NCBI GenBank assembly: GCA_947044405.1
Contig: CAMRHE010000021.1
Coordinates: 11,082,501 to 11,146,500, forward strand
Length of the DNA stretch: 64,000 bases
Direction: 5' to 3'
Source of the DNA: Leptodactylus fallax
Lineage: Eukaryota > Chordata > Amphibia > Anura > Leptodactylidae
Translations under genes and position numbers: made by a program
The notes under the pieces: model-generated
Told to the model about the DNA's origin: nothing
Seen by the model: only the letters and a program-made list of their open reading frames with translations
Databases searched by the model: none
Part shown: positions 47,778 through 58,403 of the stretch, one piece after another
Layout of the letters: each line of letters begins with the position of its first letter
Position numbering within the stretch: position 1 is the stretch's first letter

Positions 47778-49940
47778 GCAATGTTTGTTTTTTTTTATTT
47801 TGGTTCGTTTTGTTTTTATGTTTGTGCTTCATGGGAGACACATTTTTAAAAAAAATACAATCACACTTTACATTTTTTTTGTTTTTAATGTTTCAAATTT
47901 CCATTGTAACTAGGGTAGCTATACCCAGTTACAGAGCAAAACAGTCTTTGGCAGAGCACAAAGCTAATCTGGGTTTCCTAAGAACCAGCAGCTCTGTAGT
48001 GCTGGGAGTCGCCCAGTGATCACAGAGTCCACTAGGATCAGCAGTTCTGCCATTTTTTGTATGCACTACATAGCACTCAAGGAAAAGGCAAAAGCAGCTA
48101 TAAACCCCTTCTATATTTTCCCCAGACAGCTGGAGACCTGGTACACTGCATAAGCTTTAAACTGGCATAGAATGTCAATTTAACCCTAACAGGTACCAGG
48201 GCTCAAGAGAATCCACAACCTTTGTACCCTCTATAGGCCTCTTTTTTTATCTGATTGAAGACCTGACCTTCTTCTAAATAATAAAATGAAATTTAATATG
48301 TCTAACCACTAAAAACTATAACCACTTTAAAACCATTTGAGTGGTAAGGGAAAGTAGTTATTCAGTATTTGTATTGAAAACTAAAAATTTTATACCTGCT
48401 AAAACAATTACAAAAACTGGGGAATTTACGTCACTGTGATAAATAATATCCCCTACTGATACTTTATAATGATTATTCTTTGCTTTAATTTCTGTATGCA
48501 ATAATATTGTAACTAAAGTTTTCTATTAAATGTTAGCACTTGTATACATGAGCATAGCTTAGCTAACTATCCCTCTTTTATTTTTGCCAAAAAAGAGAGC
48601 AAAGGATCCAATTGGTGAAATTACATTCCTTCTAACTAGAAACCATATATAGATTCACCAAACAGCCTGGTTATCTTGACACCAAAAGTTTATAAGACCT
48701 ATGTATGAGTAGCATTATTGTTCTTTATTTACTATCATTTTCTGAGATTCAGAATACAATTTTCCTGTTCTACAAAATACAGAATACTTTCCTTATCATT
48801 GAAAACATTCAAGGTCATGCTCACTGATCATGCCATATGTTGCTTTATTTATTTATTTTTTTATGTTGATGCCTAGATGAATGAAATAATAGATTAGTGT
48901 AATTAATGGGTCCCAGAGAAGATAGCTCTTCTATTAAAAAAATTAATTTATGATAAGCCATTGGATAATTGGTAGAAAAACAAAGTTTTTAGACCTAAAG
49001 TCACCTACACAGGGACAGCTGTCTATCACATTGACAGAAAATACAGAAGACTTACTGGGACAAGTAGTTTAACATTCTGTTGTTTTTGCATTACTTTTTA
49101 TTACTAATTTAACTCGTCATCTTAAAGGGCCTATTAAAGATGATATTGAAGGGTTATTATATGTGATAAATTAAAACAAATTTTAAGAGAATTTTATTTT
49201 TCACAAGATGTACTAAAGTCACTGAAGCTAGCTTTTATTGCCTATTATTTGAAAAGAATGAGAAAGCAGCTACTTGTTTTAGCAATAGATAGCTACTGTA
49301 AGTATAAAGCTGTTCACACTCCTTCAACAGACTTTCATCAATTATTCCTCTTGACTTCCCCCATACACATCTATGCTTGGCTCAGCTAAACTATGCATGT
49401 ACTTTCAGTGGGGAGAGTAGTTTGCTGTTGCCATGTACTTGATGACTTATGGTGATGGTTGGTTATCTCACGGAGGAACAAAGAATTAATCAGAAAAAAT
49501 GTCACCATGCCAAATTCTTTGTTCCCTCCACATCATTAGTCAGGAGGCCCCCATACACAAAAAGGAGCTTTCCAAGACCAAAATTAATTTCTGCACATTT
49601 TTTGGTTTATTTAAGACCACATACAAATGTCCTACCCTTTTTCAGAATTATGTGAACACAGACCCTGTTGCAATCACTTCATTACTGGTTCTGACAATGT
49701 GCAGTCCATTATGTAAATGAGTTCAGTTGTTCACTCCCACCATGAACGAGATGTCATTACTCATGATATCATTATTTGTCTAAACTTTGCGAGGAATAGG
49801 TGGTGGCTGGTCCTGATTATGTGAGAAGCTGGCACCTGCTTCACACATCTAGATAATGGCAGCAGAGACAGTCAGGCAAACACATAGTAAATTTATTTTT
49901 TAACTCTTCAAGCCTTTCCCCTGACTCTCTTGGACAGACA
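47778..49940. other. Low-repeat stretch without a recognisable gene
   Basis: About 2.1 kb of AT-rich DNA. Short frames at 49449-49720 show no known domain. No transposon ends recognised. Confidence 0.35.
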
Positions 49941-51323
49941 TCCTACCATGACTGGGGGGAATGTTTTATGGACACTGCATGGCAGGCAACATAGTAGATG
50001 CATAGGGAAAGTGAAGGAGAGGAACAACATGTGTCCCCCTCCTCTGCAACAGATGTGAGTACTTGATCATCAGCATCATGCTGGGTTCTACTCAGGCTGT
50101 GTGAACACTGCATTTTTGCCCAAAAAAATAGTTTTCTAAAAACACATGTGCAGGTTTTTAGAAACACATGCAGTTTTCCAATAAAACCCAGCCTTACTGG
50201 GAAGTATTGTGTTTTCCAATGTAAAAATTTCTTCAGGTTACGAAAGAGAAATCTATCACTGGGATCCAGATCTGGACTGTAGGGTGAATGGTTAAGCTCC
50301 ATGAATCCGCATTCCCTGATAGCAACTTGTGATTTGCAAGACTTGCATACTTGTAAGCTGGCGCATTGTCATGAAGAAGCAACACACATGCTAACAGCTA
50401 TCTACGGTATTTCTCTTTGATTGCCTTACAGAATGTCTATTTGTTGAAGCATAGGTATCTCCAGTAAAACAAAAAAACAACAAAAAACACTTCCTGTATC
50501 CCAAAAAACTTTTGGCATGACTTTTCCAGCTGACTGCTGCACACAAAATTTCTTTGGAGTTATTGACTCCTTGTGCATCCATTGAATGGACTCTTGCATG
50601 GTCTCAGGATCATGGTAGTGGACCTATGTTTCATCACCTGTAACAATCCAAGTCTCCTCGATTTTCTTTAAGCATGTCTAAATTCTCTTTGCTAAATTGC
50701 TTGCAACATGTATTTTGCTAAGGCGTCAACATTCTTGGCACCCACTGAGAACTGACCTTTGACATAAGCAAAACATCATGAATTATACTGGAAACTGTAT
50801 CAAATGAAATGCCTAATTCATAAGCTATTATACAGACTTTGACCTGACAGTCTTCCAAAATCATGGCCTCCACTTTATGGCACATTTCCTCTGAAGATGC
50901 TTCGACAGGTCTACCTGAATGGGGTCATCTTGTATTGATTCCCTACCCCATTTATACTGCTTGGACCAAAACTGTGTCGGACTGGGATGTCTAGGGCCCA
51001 CCAGTGGAATTGTTTCTAGGGGCCCACCATCAGGACCCCTGCAGATCAGAGGTACCGAGACAGGGTGGCTAAAGGTAATAACATGCCGGGAGCCATGCTG
51101 CTCACCCACTATACCATGTGCACCACTGCACTACCTAAACCTACTGCTACACCTTGTATGGCAAGTGAACAGCGTGGCTCCAAGAATTGTTACCTTTACC
51201 TGTAGCTGCACTGTCCTGGAAAAGCTGATCTGCAGAGGTCATGGCTGTTGTATCATCGCAGATGTAATATTGATGGCCTATCCTAAGGACAGGACATCAA
51301 TATTAGAAAGATGGATAAATCCT

Positions 51324-51687
51324 TTAAAGAGGTTGTCCAGGAATTGGAGCAACCCATGTAGCTGGCGGGAGGTGTAAAGTAAAAAATAACTAAATTAAAA
51401 AGCATACTCACCTGTCCCCGGCGCTCCGTTGACCGCTGCCAGCGTCCATTCAGTCTCATGCCGGTCACTCCTTGCTGGGAGTCCTGCACCTCATGTGATC
51501 GCTAAGACCAATTAGGTACAGGATTTCCAGAAATGAGGTGCCGCCATGAGACCGAACAGACACAGGCAGGGGACAACGGGGTGCTGGGGACAGGTGAGTA
51601 TGCTCTTTTTTTTTTTTTTTTTTTTATTTTTACACCTCCCTGGCGGCCGACACAGTGGTCACTCCAGTTTATGGAAACCTCTTTTAA
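51324..51687. mobile_element. TTAA-flanked element nested in the hAT-like element
   Basis: TTAA at 51324-51327 and 51684-51687. The left end 'aaagaggttgtccaggaa' and right end 'tatggaaacctctttt' are inverted. GC-rich interior with a T23 run near 51606-51628. Confidence 0.6.
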
Positions 51688-51860
51688 GGGGTTGTCTGGG
51701 TCAAATTTTTCTATGGTCACTTCACTGGTCCCCCCACATAGTGGCCTCTTCACTGGTCCCCCATACTGTATGGGGAACAGTGATGGGGCCATTATATTGT
51801 GTGGGAGCAGTGATGGGGGCTAACATCCTGTGGGGGGAACATTAAACTGTGTGGGGCATT

Positions 51861-52279
51861 TTAAAGGGGTTGTCCAGGGTTAATCTTTTTTATGGCCTAT
51901 GCTCAGGATAGGCCATAAATGCCTGATCGGTAGGGGGCTGACACACGGCCCCATCAGCTGTTCGGAGTCACTTCCGGAGCCCGTTCTGTACACAACACAG
52001 GGCCGGAAGCAGAAAGCTCCATCCGCTGTATAGCAGCCCGGCGCCTTCGCTGCAGCTCAGCTCCTACTGACTTCAATAAGTGCTGAGATACAGTGAAGGT
52101 GCCCAGCCCCTATACAGTGGACAGAGCTTTCTTCTTCTGGTCCTGTATTGTGTACAGTACAGGCATCAGAAGTGGCTCCATATAGCTGATCGGTCCGGGG
52201 TCAGCCCCCTACAGATCAGGTATCTATGCCCTATCCTGAGGATAAACCATAACAAATTATGCCTGGACAACCCCTTTAA
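51861..52279. mobile_element. TTAA-flanked element with near-perfect ends
   Basis: TTAA at 51861-51864 and 52276-52279. The left end 'aaaggggttgtccagg' is the exact inverse of the right end 'cctggacaacccctt'. Also 'ggcctatgctcaggatagg' mirrors 'ccctatcctgaggata'. Non-coding. Kolobok-like by target and ends. Confidence 0.8.
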
Positions 52280-52739
52280 TATACCACCCAGGGCCCACCT
52301 AATGTGCCACACTTTAAAGAGGTTATCCAGTATAATTTTTTTTCTTTTTTTATAATTAGTCTGGGGAAGGTGAATCCCCCCTACCCCCCCAAAAAAAAAC
52401 ATACTAAACATACTCACCTGTCTCCGGTGCTCCGGTGTCCTCCCAGCGCAGTCCGGTCCTGCAGCTCCGCTGTCTTCTTTTTGCCAGAATTCCTCACTGG
52501 CTGTGACGTCCTAGGTCCCTTCCCTTAGGCCGCTGATTGGCCTCAGGGGTCACGTGACGTCACAGGTAGTCATGTGCAGGGGGAACTTCAGCTGGAAGAA
52601 AACAGAACTGCAGGACTGAACTGCGCTGGGAGACACTGGGGACAGGAGAGAAAGTTTGGTTTTGTTTTTTTTTTTTTGTTTTGTTTTTTTCACCTGCCCC
52701 GGCGTAATAAAAAAAAAAAAAATGAAGGAGCCATTGTAT

Positions 52740-53160
52740 GGAGTATATGCTTCACAGTGGCCCCCACCCAGTATTATAAGCTCCACAGTGCCCCCCACAC
52801 AGTATTATATGTGCCCAATAGCCCCCCTCCGCTTCTGTGCTATTATTATACTCTGGGGTCTCCTCAGAGTATAATAATCGGAGGCCCAGGGGAAGTGATT
52901 AAAAATAACGAACACTCATACTCACCTTGCCTTGCCATCCTCGCTCCATCCTGTCGTCTTCAGTGTCTTCAGGCCCTTTTCCGACGTCGCTGCTGAGGCC
53001 TGTGATTGGGCCTCAGCGTTCACGTGGGGGCGCACTGACGTCATTACGCTGCCACGCCCCATGTGACCGCTGGGGCCTAATCACAGGCCTCAGTCACATG
53101 ACGGAGGAGTGCTGGAGAGAACACTGTGATCAGGAGAGGTGAGACTATCTATTATTTTCA
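52740..53160. repeat. Minisatellite plus 'attatactctgggg' repeat, copy 4
   Basis: 'cacagtggcccccaccc' and 'cacacagtattatatg' units lead to the palindrome 'attattatactctggggtc' / 'agagtataataatcgg'. The arms near 52985-53100 are GC-rich and inverted ('aggcctgtgattgggcctca' and its mirror). Confidence 0.6.
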
Positions 53161-53834
53161 GTCACCTCCCCTGTGCTGCCATCTATTGGTAAGGGGCCTG
53201 CAATATGCCAGGGTCCCTTTCCAATAACAGTATGTATTGCGGTCGGGGAACCAGACTTTCCCCGACCGCTATCATAGTGGTTGCAGTCGCACCCCCTGCG
53301 ACCATTACGCCACTGGTCAGGGGCCTGGACGGGGCCCCATGACATGAGGACTAATAGTCGGTGCTCGGGGCCCACCGGAGGATTCACCGGTTCCCCCATG
53401 GGCCAGTCCGACCCTGGACCAAAACTTTACTTGGTAGTAGGAAGGTGCATCATCACCACATACAGAAATCATTCTTTCATAGATTTAGGCTTCTTTTCTT
53501 CTTTGTCACTGAGCAATTCTCCAAATCTATCTATTTCTTTGTAGACCCACACTGTACTGCACTTGACACCCTGTCACTCTGTGCTTTCTCCAGACTGAAC
53601 TGCTACTGTGTGTTGCATGTCTAGACATGTCTCAACCTGCACAGACTAGCTCAGCTTTCTAGCACTGACAGAACATTCTAAGGTAGATAACTTACTTAAC
53701 ACCCTTTTATACAAACACATATATGATGCATGTGTAAATATATGTATACATGTATGTGTATATAGGTAAATATGTCTATGCACATACTCACAGATATATA
53801 TAAATATGTGTGTGTGTGTATGTATATAGCAAGT

Positions 53835-54046
53835 CAGGAAGAGTTTTACACATCAGAAGGTGTACTGGGCGTTCATGAAAAAAACACTCCCATAACCAGG
53901 AAGTGTAAACCAAGAATTATTGCATGAGCCTGAAATTATGAGGAATGGTAAAACACACACAAAGCTACTGTTATGCCTTTTCATTACTATAACAAGCATT
54001 TCCTGAATTTAGTCACATTCTCTCAGTCCCGGAAAACCTCTTTAAA
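53835..54046. mobile_element. TTAA-type MITE, copy B
   Basis: Shares 'attgcatgagcctgaaa', 'tatgaggaat' and 'actataacaagcattt' with 39515-39719. The right end is 'ggaaaacctctttaa'. Confidence 0.6.
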
Positions 54047-54047
54047 G

Positions 54048-54540
54048 GGATTCTATCACTGGGAAACCCATTTTTCACTAACACCATGTTGGAATAGCCT
54101 TTAGAAAGACTATTCTTCTCCTAATTTATTTTTCTGCTCCGCGCAGCCGTTTCTGAGAATTTTCATTTTTCTTTATACAAATGAGTCTTCAGAAAGCACA
54201 GGGGGCGTCCCCTGTGCTCAAAGAAGACGCCCTACCGAAGATTCAGCACCGCCTCTCCTACTGCTGACGCCTCTCCGCCGCGCCATCACCCGTCGAGTCT
54301 CTGTTCTGGATCCAAATCCACATGAAAATGGCCGGCTTGACATGCGCAGTTGGCTCTGTCCAACGCGAAATGGCAGAGCCGACTGAGCATGCGCGGGATT
54401 TGAATCCCGAACATAGACTAGGCAGCTGATGACGCGGCGGAGAGGCGTCAGCAGAAGGAGAGAGGCGGCGCTGGATCTTCGGAAGAGCGTCGTCTTTGAG
54501 CACGGGGGACGGGGTAATCACAAGGCCCGAAGCTTTGAGT
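54048..54540. mobile_element. 'ttaaagggattctatcac' element, right end replaced
   Basis: The left end 'aaagggattctatcactggg' is a common TTAA-element end. The interior folds back ('aagacgccctaccgaag' with 'cttcggaagagcgtcgtctt', 'gacgcctctccgccgcg' with 'cgcggcggagaggcgtc'). The expected right terminus is missing. The LINE chimera begins next. Confidence 0.5.
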
Positions 54541-54597
54541 AACACAACAGACATGAAGGGAGAGCAGGGAAGGAAAAAGCAGACGTCGCCGAAGACT

Positions 54598-57535
54598 CAG
54601 TCCTCTTCTTCCTCCTCCTCACCGGCCAGGATATCCAGAATGGCATAGTCCCACTGCAAGCTGTGGATAAGCCTGCAACAATCCTGGTAGGTGATGTTCT
54701 CTCTTCGCAAAGTGAGTCTCTTTCTGGCAAACCAGATAGTGTCCTTGAAACAGTTCACAAGTCGCTAGGCCTCCAGAATGTCGCTCTCTCTGTGAGTTCC
54801 CTGAAAGAGCCCATACAACACCGCGTGGTGTGTCAGGCCCCTCCTGGGTACACAGTCCTCGAAGTCGTCGTCCAGCTCGTCCAACAGGCCTTGAGCAAAA
54901 CGGCACTCCCAGAAGACGTGCAAGGATGTTTCCTCCTTGTAGGGGCACTGGGGGCAGTACCTTGTCTTGCTCAAGTTGCGGGCATGCATGAACGACCTGA
55001 GGGGCAGACCCCCTTGGTTGGCCATCCACGACAAATCCTTATGCCCGTTGGTCAGCAGATTTGAAGAGACATTCTCCCAAACGACCTTCATAGCATCTGC
55101 TGTGAGTCCTGGAAACTCCTCCATCACATCCCTAGCTCAGATGAGCTTGTGGATGGTCTTTGGCTTCCACAGATCCAGTTTCAGGCCCTCCAGTTGGAAC
55201 TCCCTCACAAACTTGGGCACATCTGCGTAAAACTAGGGGACGGTCCAGTTGTAAGGGACGGAGCTGTCCCACTTCTCCCAGCCGAGCCCTCTCCAGAGGG
55301 GGAGCAGGAACAAACGAGACATGGCCTTCCCCGCAGATCCGTTGACTGTTCTGAGGGTTCTGCGAACACAATCACAAACAAAAGCCGATCTTAGAAGGGT
55401 TGGAATATCAGGGATTCCCTTACCTCCTTTGAGACGGTCCTTGTACATGACGGTCCGCTTCACCCTGTCCATCTTGGAGCCCCACACGATGTAGAAGACA
55501 GTCCTGGTGATGGCCCGCGCCACTGTTGCCAGTGGAGGCCAAGCCTGTGCGGTGTACTGGAGCACTGGCAGGATCTCATTTCTCAGGACGAGCGCCTTCC
55601 CCTCGATGGTAAGCTGACGTAGGCTCCATAGCCCGATTCTCTGGTTAAACTTCTTAAGTCTTTCGTCCCAAGACTTCAGGGCGGCGCCTTCCTTTCCGAA
55701 CCAGACTCCCAAGATCTTGATGAAGTCTGGCTGCACTGTGAAAGGAAAGACAGCAGGGGAGGCCAGGTGCCATTCTCCGAAGAGCATGGCCTCTGACTTT
55801 CCACAGTTCACCTTAGCTCCTGAGGCTTGGCTGAAGCGTTCGCAGGTCTGGACGAGTGTTGACACCGACGCCTGGTCAGCACAGAAGACGGTCACATCAT
55901 CCATGTACAACGAACACTTGACTTCGAATTTTCCTGGACCCGGTGCGATGATACCTCTGATCTCTCGATTCTGCCGGATAGACTCTGCGAACAGTTCTAT
56001 AACACAAACAAAAAGGATAGGTGACAGAGGACAGCCTTGTCTGACCCGGGAGCACACCGGAAAGGGGTCAGTCTTCCAGCCGTTCACCATCACCGAGCTG
56101 TGGATGTCAAAATACATCAGGTTAACCATACGACAAAACCACTCACCTATACCAAGTTGGCGGAGAGCTTTTGCCATGAAAGTGTGAGAGACACGATCGA
56201 AGGCCTTCTCCTGATCCAAACTGATCAGGGCCGCGTGTGCACGGCGGTCTCCGATGTAGTGCAATGTGTCTCTCACCAGGGCTAGGCTATCCGCTATCCT
56301 CTGACCAGGAATGGCGTAGGTTTGGTCCGGGTGGATGACTCTGCCAATGGCAGCCTTCAGTCTCGTTGACATTACCTTAGCCAGGATCTTGTAGTCCACG
56401 TTGAGGAGCGAGATGGGACGCCAGTTCTTCAGGTCGCATCTTTCCCCCTTTTGCTTGTACAAGATCGTGATCAATCCTTCCCTCAGTGACGGCGGCATCG
56501 TACCCTCCACCACCATCTCCTCATAGAGATCTTTCAGATCCGAGCAGATCAGATCCCTCAGAACTACATATAGCTCGGCCGGGAGACCGTCACTGCCCGG
56601 AGTCCTTCCAACCCTAAAGGATTTAGCGGCAGCGAGCACTTCCGCCACTGTCAGAGGGGCATCCAAAGTCTCAGCACCTGTAGGATCAAGAGTGTTAGTG
56701 ATACCTGACAGGAACTCTTCCGCTGCATCTTCATCAGTGGGTTTCAGGGAGTAGAGGTCGCGGTAGAAGTCGTGGACGACGCCCATCACTTCCGTCTTCC
56801 CCCTTCTCATGTTGCCGTCTCCATCCCTCATCACTGTAACAGGCGTGTGGCCTGAGTGGACCTTTCTGAAAAAGAAAGAGTTACATTTCTCACCCTTCTC
56901 CAGATGCTTCACCTTGGAACGGAAGTTGATCTGCCGTGATTCCTCCTCAAAGTGCCTCTTAAGACCCCTCTTGGTATCCTCCAGCATATCCCTGACGTCC
57001 CAGCCACAGCTCTCAAGATCTTGAAGGGAACACAGCTCGCGCTGCATCTCCTTCAGGTCACCCTTGCGCCGGGCCGCCTGCTGATGACCTCTCGCCTGAA
57101 AGAAACAACGGATGTTAACTTTAACATATTCCCACCAATCTGACAACCTGCTAAAGGAAAATTTGTCGTTACGGAGGCACAGATAAACATCTCTAATCTC
57201 CTCCAACAACTCCTCATTTTCCAACAGAGAGCAATTCAACTTCCAGGAACAAGGGCCGGGAGGAAAACCGTTGCCCACAGTACCCTCAAAGAGAATGCCC
57301 CTGTGGTCAGAGAAGAAACAGGGGATCACAGAGTGGCTTACCTGTGCCCTAAGAGAGGCCTCGGCCACCATCTCGATCAGCAGTTTAGATGTTACATCCA
57401 GCTTGGCTGTCGCAGAAGAGCTTCTTCCATCTCCCTCCACAGGACAGTTGAAGTCCCCGGCCAGAAAAACTGCCCTGGTGGTAGCAAGCTGAGTGCGCAG
57501 GATCTGGAAAAGCTCCAGTCGCTCGTTCTTCACCA
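54598..57535 (-). pseudogene. Tx1/L1-type EN-RT with three in-frame stops in the C-terminal part
   Basis: After the TAG at 55230-55232 the same frame continues FYADVPKFVREFQLEG, then a TGA, DVMEEFPGLTADAMKVV, and GHKDLSWMANQGGLPLRS. Next is a Cys-His knuckle, CPQCPYKEETSLHVFWECRF. Then a TAG, FKDTIWFARKRL, and an acidic end EEEEED with its stop near 54598. All three stops could come from single C-to-T changes (CAG or CGA). So the 1056-codon frame is a truncated version of a longer protein. The endonuclease N-terminal half is absent because the element is 5'-truncated at the L2 junction. Confidence 0.85.
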
Positions 57536-58403
57536 CGGACAGTATCCTTCTGTCACTCACCACCTGCACTGGGTCCAGGGGGCTCCCCAGGACAGAGCTG
57601 GCCCTTCTAATCAGCTTGTCAAGTTTCTTTCTGTCCCTGGTTGATATATTGCTCCCCCAGCAGGCCACTCCGAAGAAGATGGCTGACGCCACTACCGAGT
57701 TGAAGAAAGTCCTAAGAAGTGCCCCCCGGATTCCAAAGGCTCTCAGCCTCCTAAGCAGGTAGAGCCTGCTGTGGCCCTTCCTGTACAGGGCCTCCATATG
57801 ATCTGCCCAGTCTAGCTTATTATTAAGGAGCAAACCCAGGTACTTATAGGTGTTCACAATCTCGATTCCCGTCCCCAGGATGTCCACTGGTTTAGGAGGG
57901 CATCTGCATTTACGAAAGTCCACCACCATCTCCTTGGTCTTCCCCGTGTTAATCTTCAGGTGGTTCCGCTGGCACCAGTCCACAAAATCCCAGTTCAGTT
58001 CCCTGTACTCCCTGTCATCATCATCTGTGATGAGACCTACTATTGCAGAGTCGTCAGAATACTTCTGTAGGTAGCAGCTAGATGAGTTGCACCTAAAATC
58101 TGCAGTGTACAGTGTGAAGAGGAAAGGGGCAAGAACTGTACCTTGAGGTGCTCCCGTATTACATATCACAGTATCTGACACACAGTCTCGGGCTCTCACG
58201 TATTGAGGTCGATTTGTGAGGTAGTCTAGGATCCAGTTGTAGAGGTGGTGGTCCACTCCAGCAAGGCCCAGCTTGTCTCTCAGTAACCCGGGCTGTATGG
58301 TGTTAAAAGCACTGGAGAAATCAAAGAACATTATTCTCACAGTGTTCCATGATTTCTCCAGGTTGAGACAGAGCCCTGTGCAGAAGGTGGATGATGGCAT
58401 CAT
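55233..58403 (-). CDS. Fused 1056-codon reading frame: L2-like RT C-terminal part + Tx1-like EN/RT
   Basis: Residues 1-285 are an L2/CR1-type RT palm and thumb: MFFDFSSAFNTIQPGLL, TGAPQGTVLAPFLFTLYTAD, YSDDSAIV (catalytic), NTYKYLGLLLNNKLDW, SSVLGSPLDPVQVVSDRR. Near residue 290 (about 57535) the sequence switches to VFLAGDFNCPVEG and FSDHRGI, the last endonuclease motifs of a Tx1/L1 LINE. Then come a long linker and a complete second RT: LKNWRPISLLNVDYKI, ALISLDQEKAFDRVSH, RVRQGCPLSPILFVCVIEL, SLYMDDVTVF (catalytic, 55891-55908). No stop occurs over 3.17 kb. It ends at a TAG that replaces a sense codon, because homologous sequence goes on. The start Met is only the first in this frame. An upstream piece lies one frame away. 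Whether it is translated is unknown. Confidence 0.75.
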   Translation of the reverse strand: MMPSSTFCTGLCLNLEKSWNTVRIMFFDFSSAFNTIQPGLLRDKLGLAGVDHHLYNWILDYLTNRPQYVRARDCVSDTVICNTGAPQGTVLAPFLFTLYTADFRCNSSSCYLQKYSDDSAIVGLITDDDDREYRELNWDFVDWCQRNHLKINTGKTKEMVVDFRKCRCPPKPVDILGTGIEIVNTYKYLGLLLNNKLDWADHMEALYRKGHSRLYLLRRLRAFGIRGALLRTFFNSVVASAIFFGVACWGSNISTRDRKKLDKLIRRASSVLGSPLDPVQVVSDRRILSVVKNERLELFQILRTQLATTRAVFLAGDFNCPVEGDGRSSSATAKLDVTSKLLIEMVAEASLRAQVSHSVIPCFFSDHRGILFEGTVGNGFPPGPCSWKLNCSLLENEELLEEIRDVYLCLRNDKFSFSRLSDWWEYVKVNIRCFFQARGHQQAARRKGDLKEMQRELCSLQDLESCGWDVRDMLEDTKRGLKRHFEEESRQINFRSKVKHLEKGEKCNSFFFRKVHSGHTPVTVMRDGDGNMRRGKTEVMGVVHDFYRDLYSLKPTDEDAAEEFLSGITNTLDPTGAETLDAPLTVAEVLAAAKSFRVGRTPGSDGLPAELYVVLRDLICSDLKDLYEEMVVEGTMPPSLREGLITILYKQKGERCDLKNWRPISLLNVDYKILAKVMSTRLKAAIGRVIHPDQTYAIPGQRIADSLALVRDTLHYIGDRRAHAALISLDQEKAFDRVSHTFMAKALRQLGIGEWFCRMVNLMYFDIHSSVMVNGWKTDPFPVCSRVRQGCPLSPILFVCVIELFAESIRQNREIRGIIAPGPGKFEVKCSLYMDDVTVFCADQASVSTLVQTCERFSQASGAKVNCGKSEAMLFGEWHLASPAVFPFTVQPDFIKILGVWFGKEGAALKSWDERLKKFNQRIGLWSLRQLTIEGKALVLRNEILPVLQYTAQAWPPLATVARAITRTVFYIVWGSKMDRVKRTVMYKDRLKGGKGIPDIPTLLRSAFVCDCVRRTLRTVNGSAGKAMSRLFLLPLWRGLGWEKWDSSVPYNWTVP

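Larger units (their letters stand above)
50972..53416. mobile_element. hAT-like element (2.4 kb) inserted in the mariner relic
   Basis: The left end 'ctgtgtcggactgg' is inverted at the right end ('ccagtccgaccctg'). A perfect 8-bp target duplication 'gaccaaaa' lies at 50964-50971 and 53417-53424. The inner flanks 'ctagggcccaccagtgg' and 'ggggcccaccggagg' also mirror each other. No transposase is recognisable. The interior is built from TTAA elements and the minisatellite/'attatactctggggtc' repeat. Confidence 0.9.
50220..53530 (-). pseudogene. Mariner (DD34D-type) transposase relic
   Basis: Across the insertion the frame reads SYYQVKFWSKQYKWGRES, the end of the first mariner DNA-binding domain. 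Then SSEEMCHKVEAMILED, IAYELGISFDTVSSIIHDVL and WVPRMLTP (the linker before the catalytic core). Then TGDET, a stop in place of Trp, HYHDPETMQESIQWMHKES (first Asp region), LLHDNAPAYKYASL (second Asp, 50370) and, after a frame change, HSPYSPDLDPSDRFLFRNLK (third Asp, near 50260). Stops and frameshifts are numerous, so this is an old copy. The WVPRxL and YSPDLxPSD motifs fix the family. Confidence 0.8.
49943..53600 (-). mobile_element. Mariner-type transposon relic, split by a hAT-like insertion
   Basis: Transposase fragments lie on the minus strand at 53530-53425 and 50971-50220, and become collinear when 50972-53424 is removed. Terminal repeats were not found, so both limits are approximate. 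Confidence 0.7.

Noticed and set aside
55717..57762. Plus-strand frames up to 156 codons opposite the LINE chimera
   Set aside because: Antisense shadows. The minus-strand frame carries all RT and endonuclease motifs.
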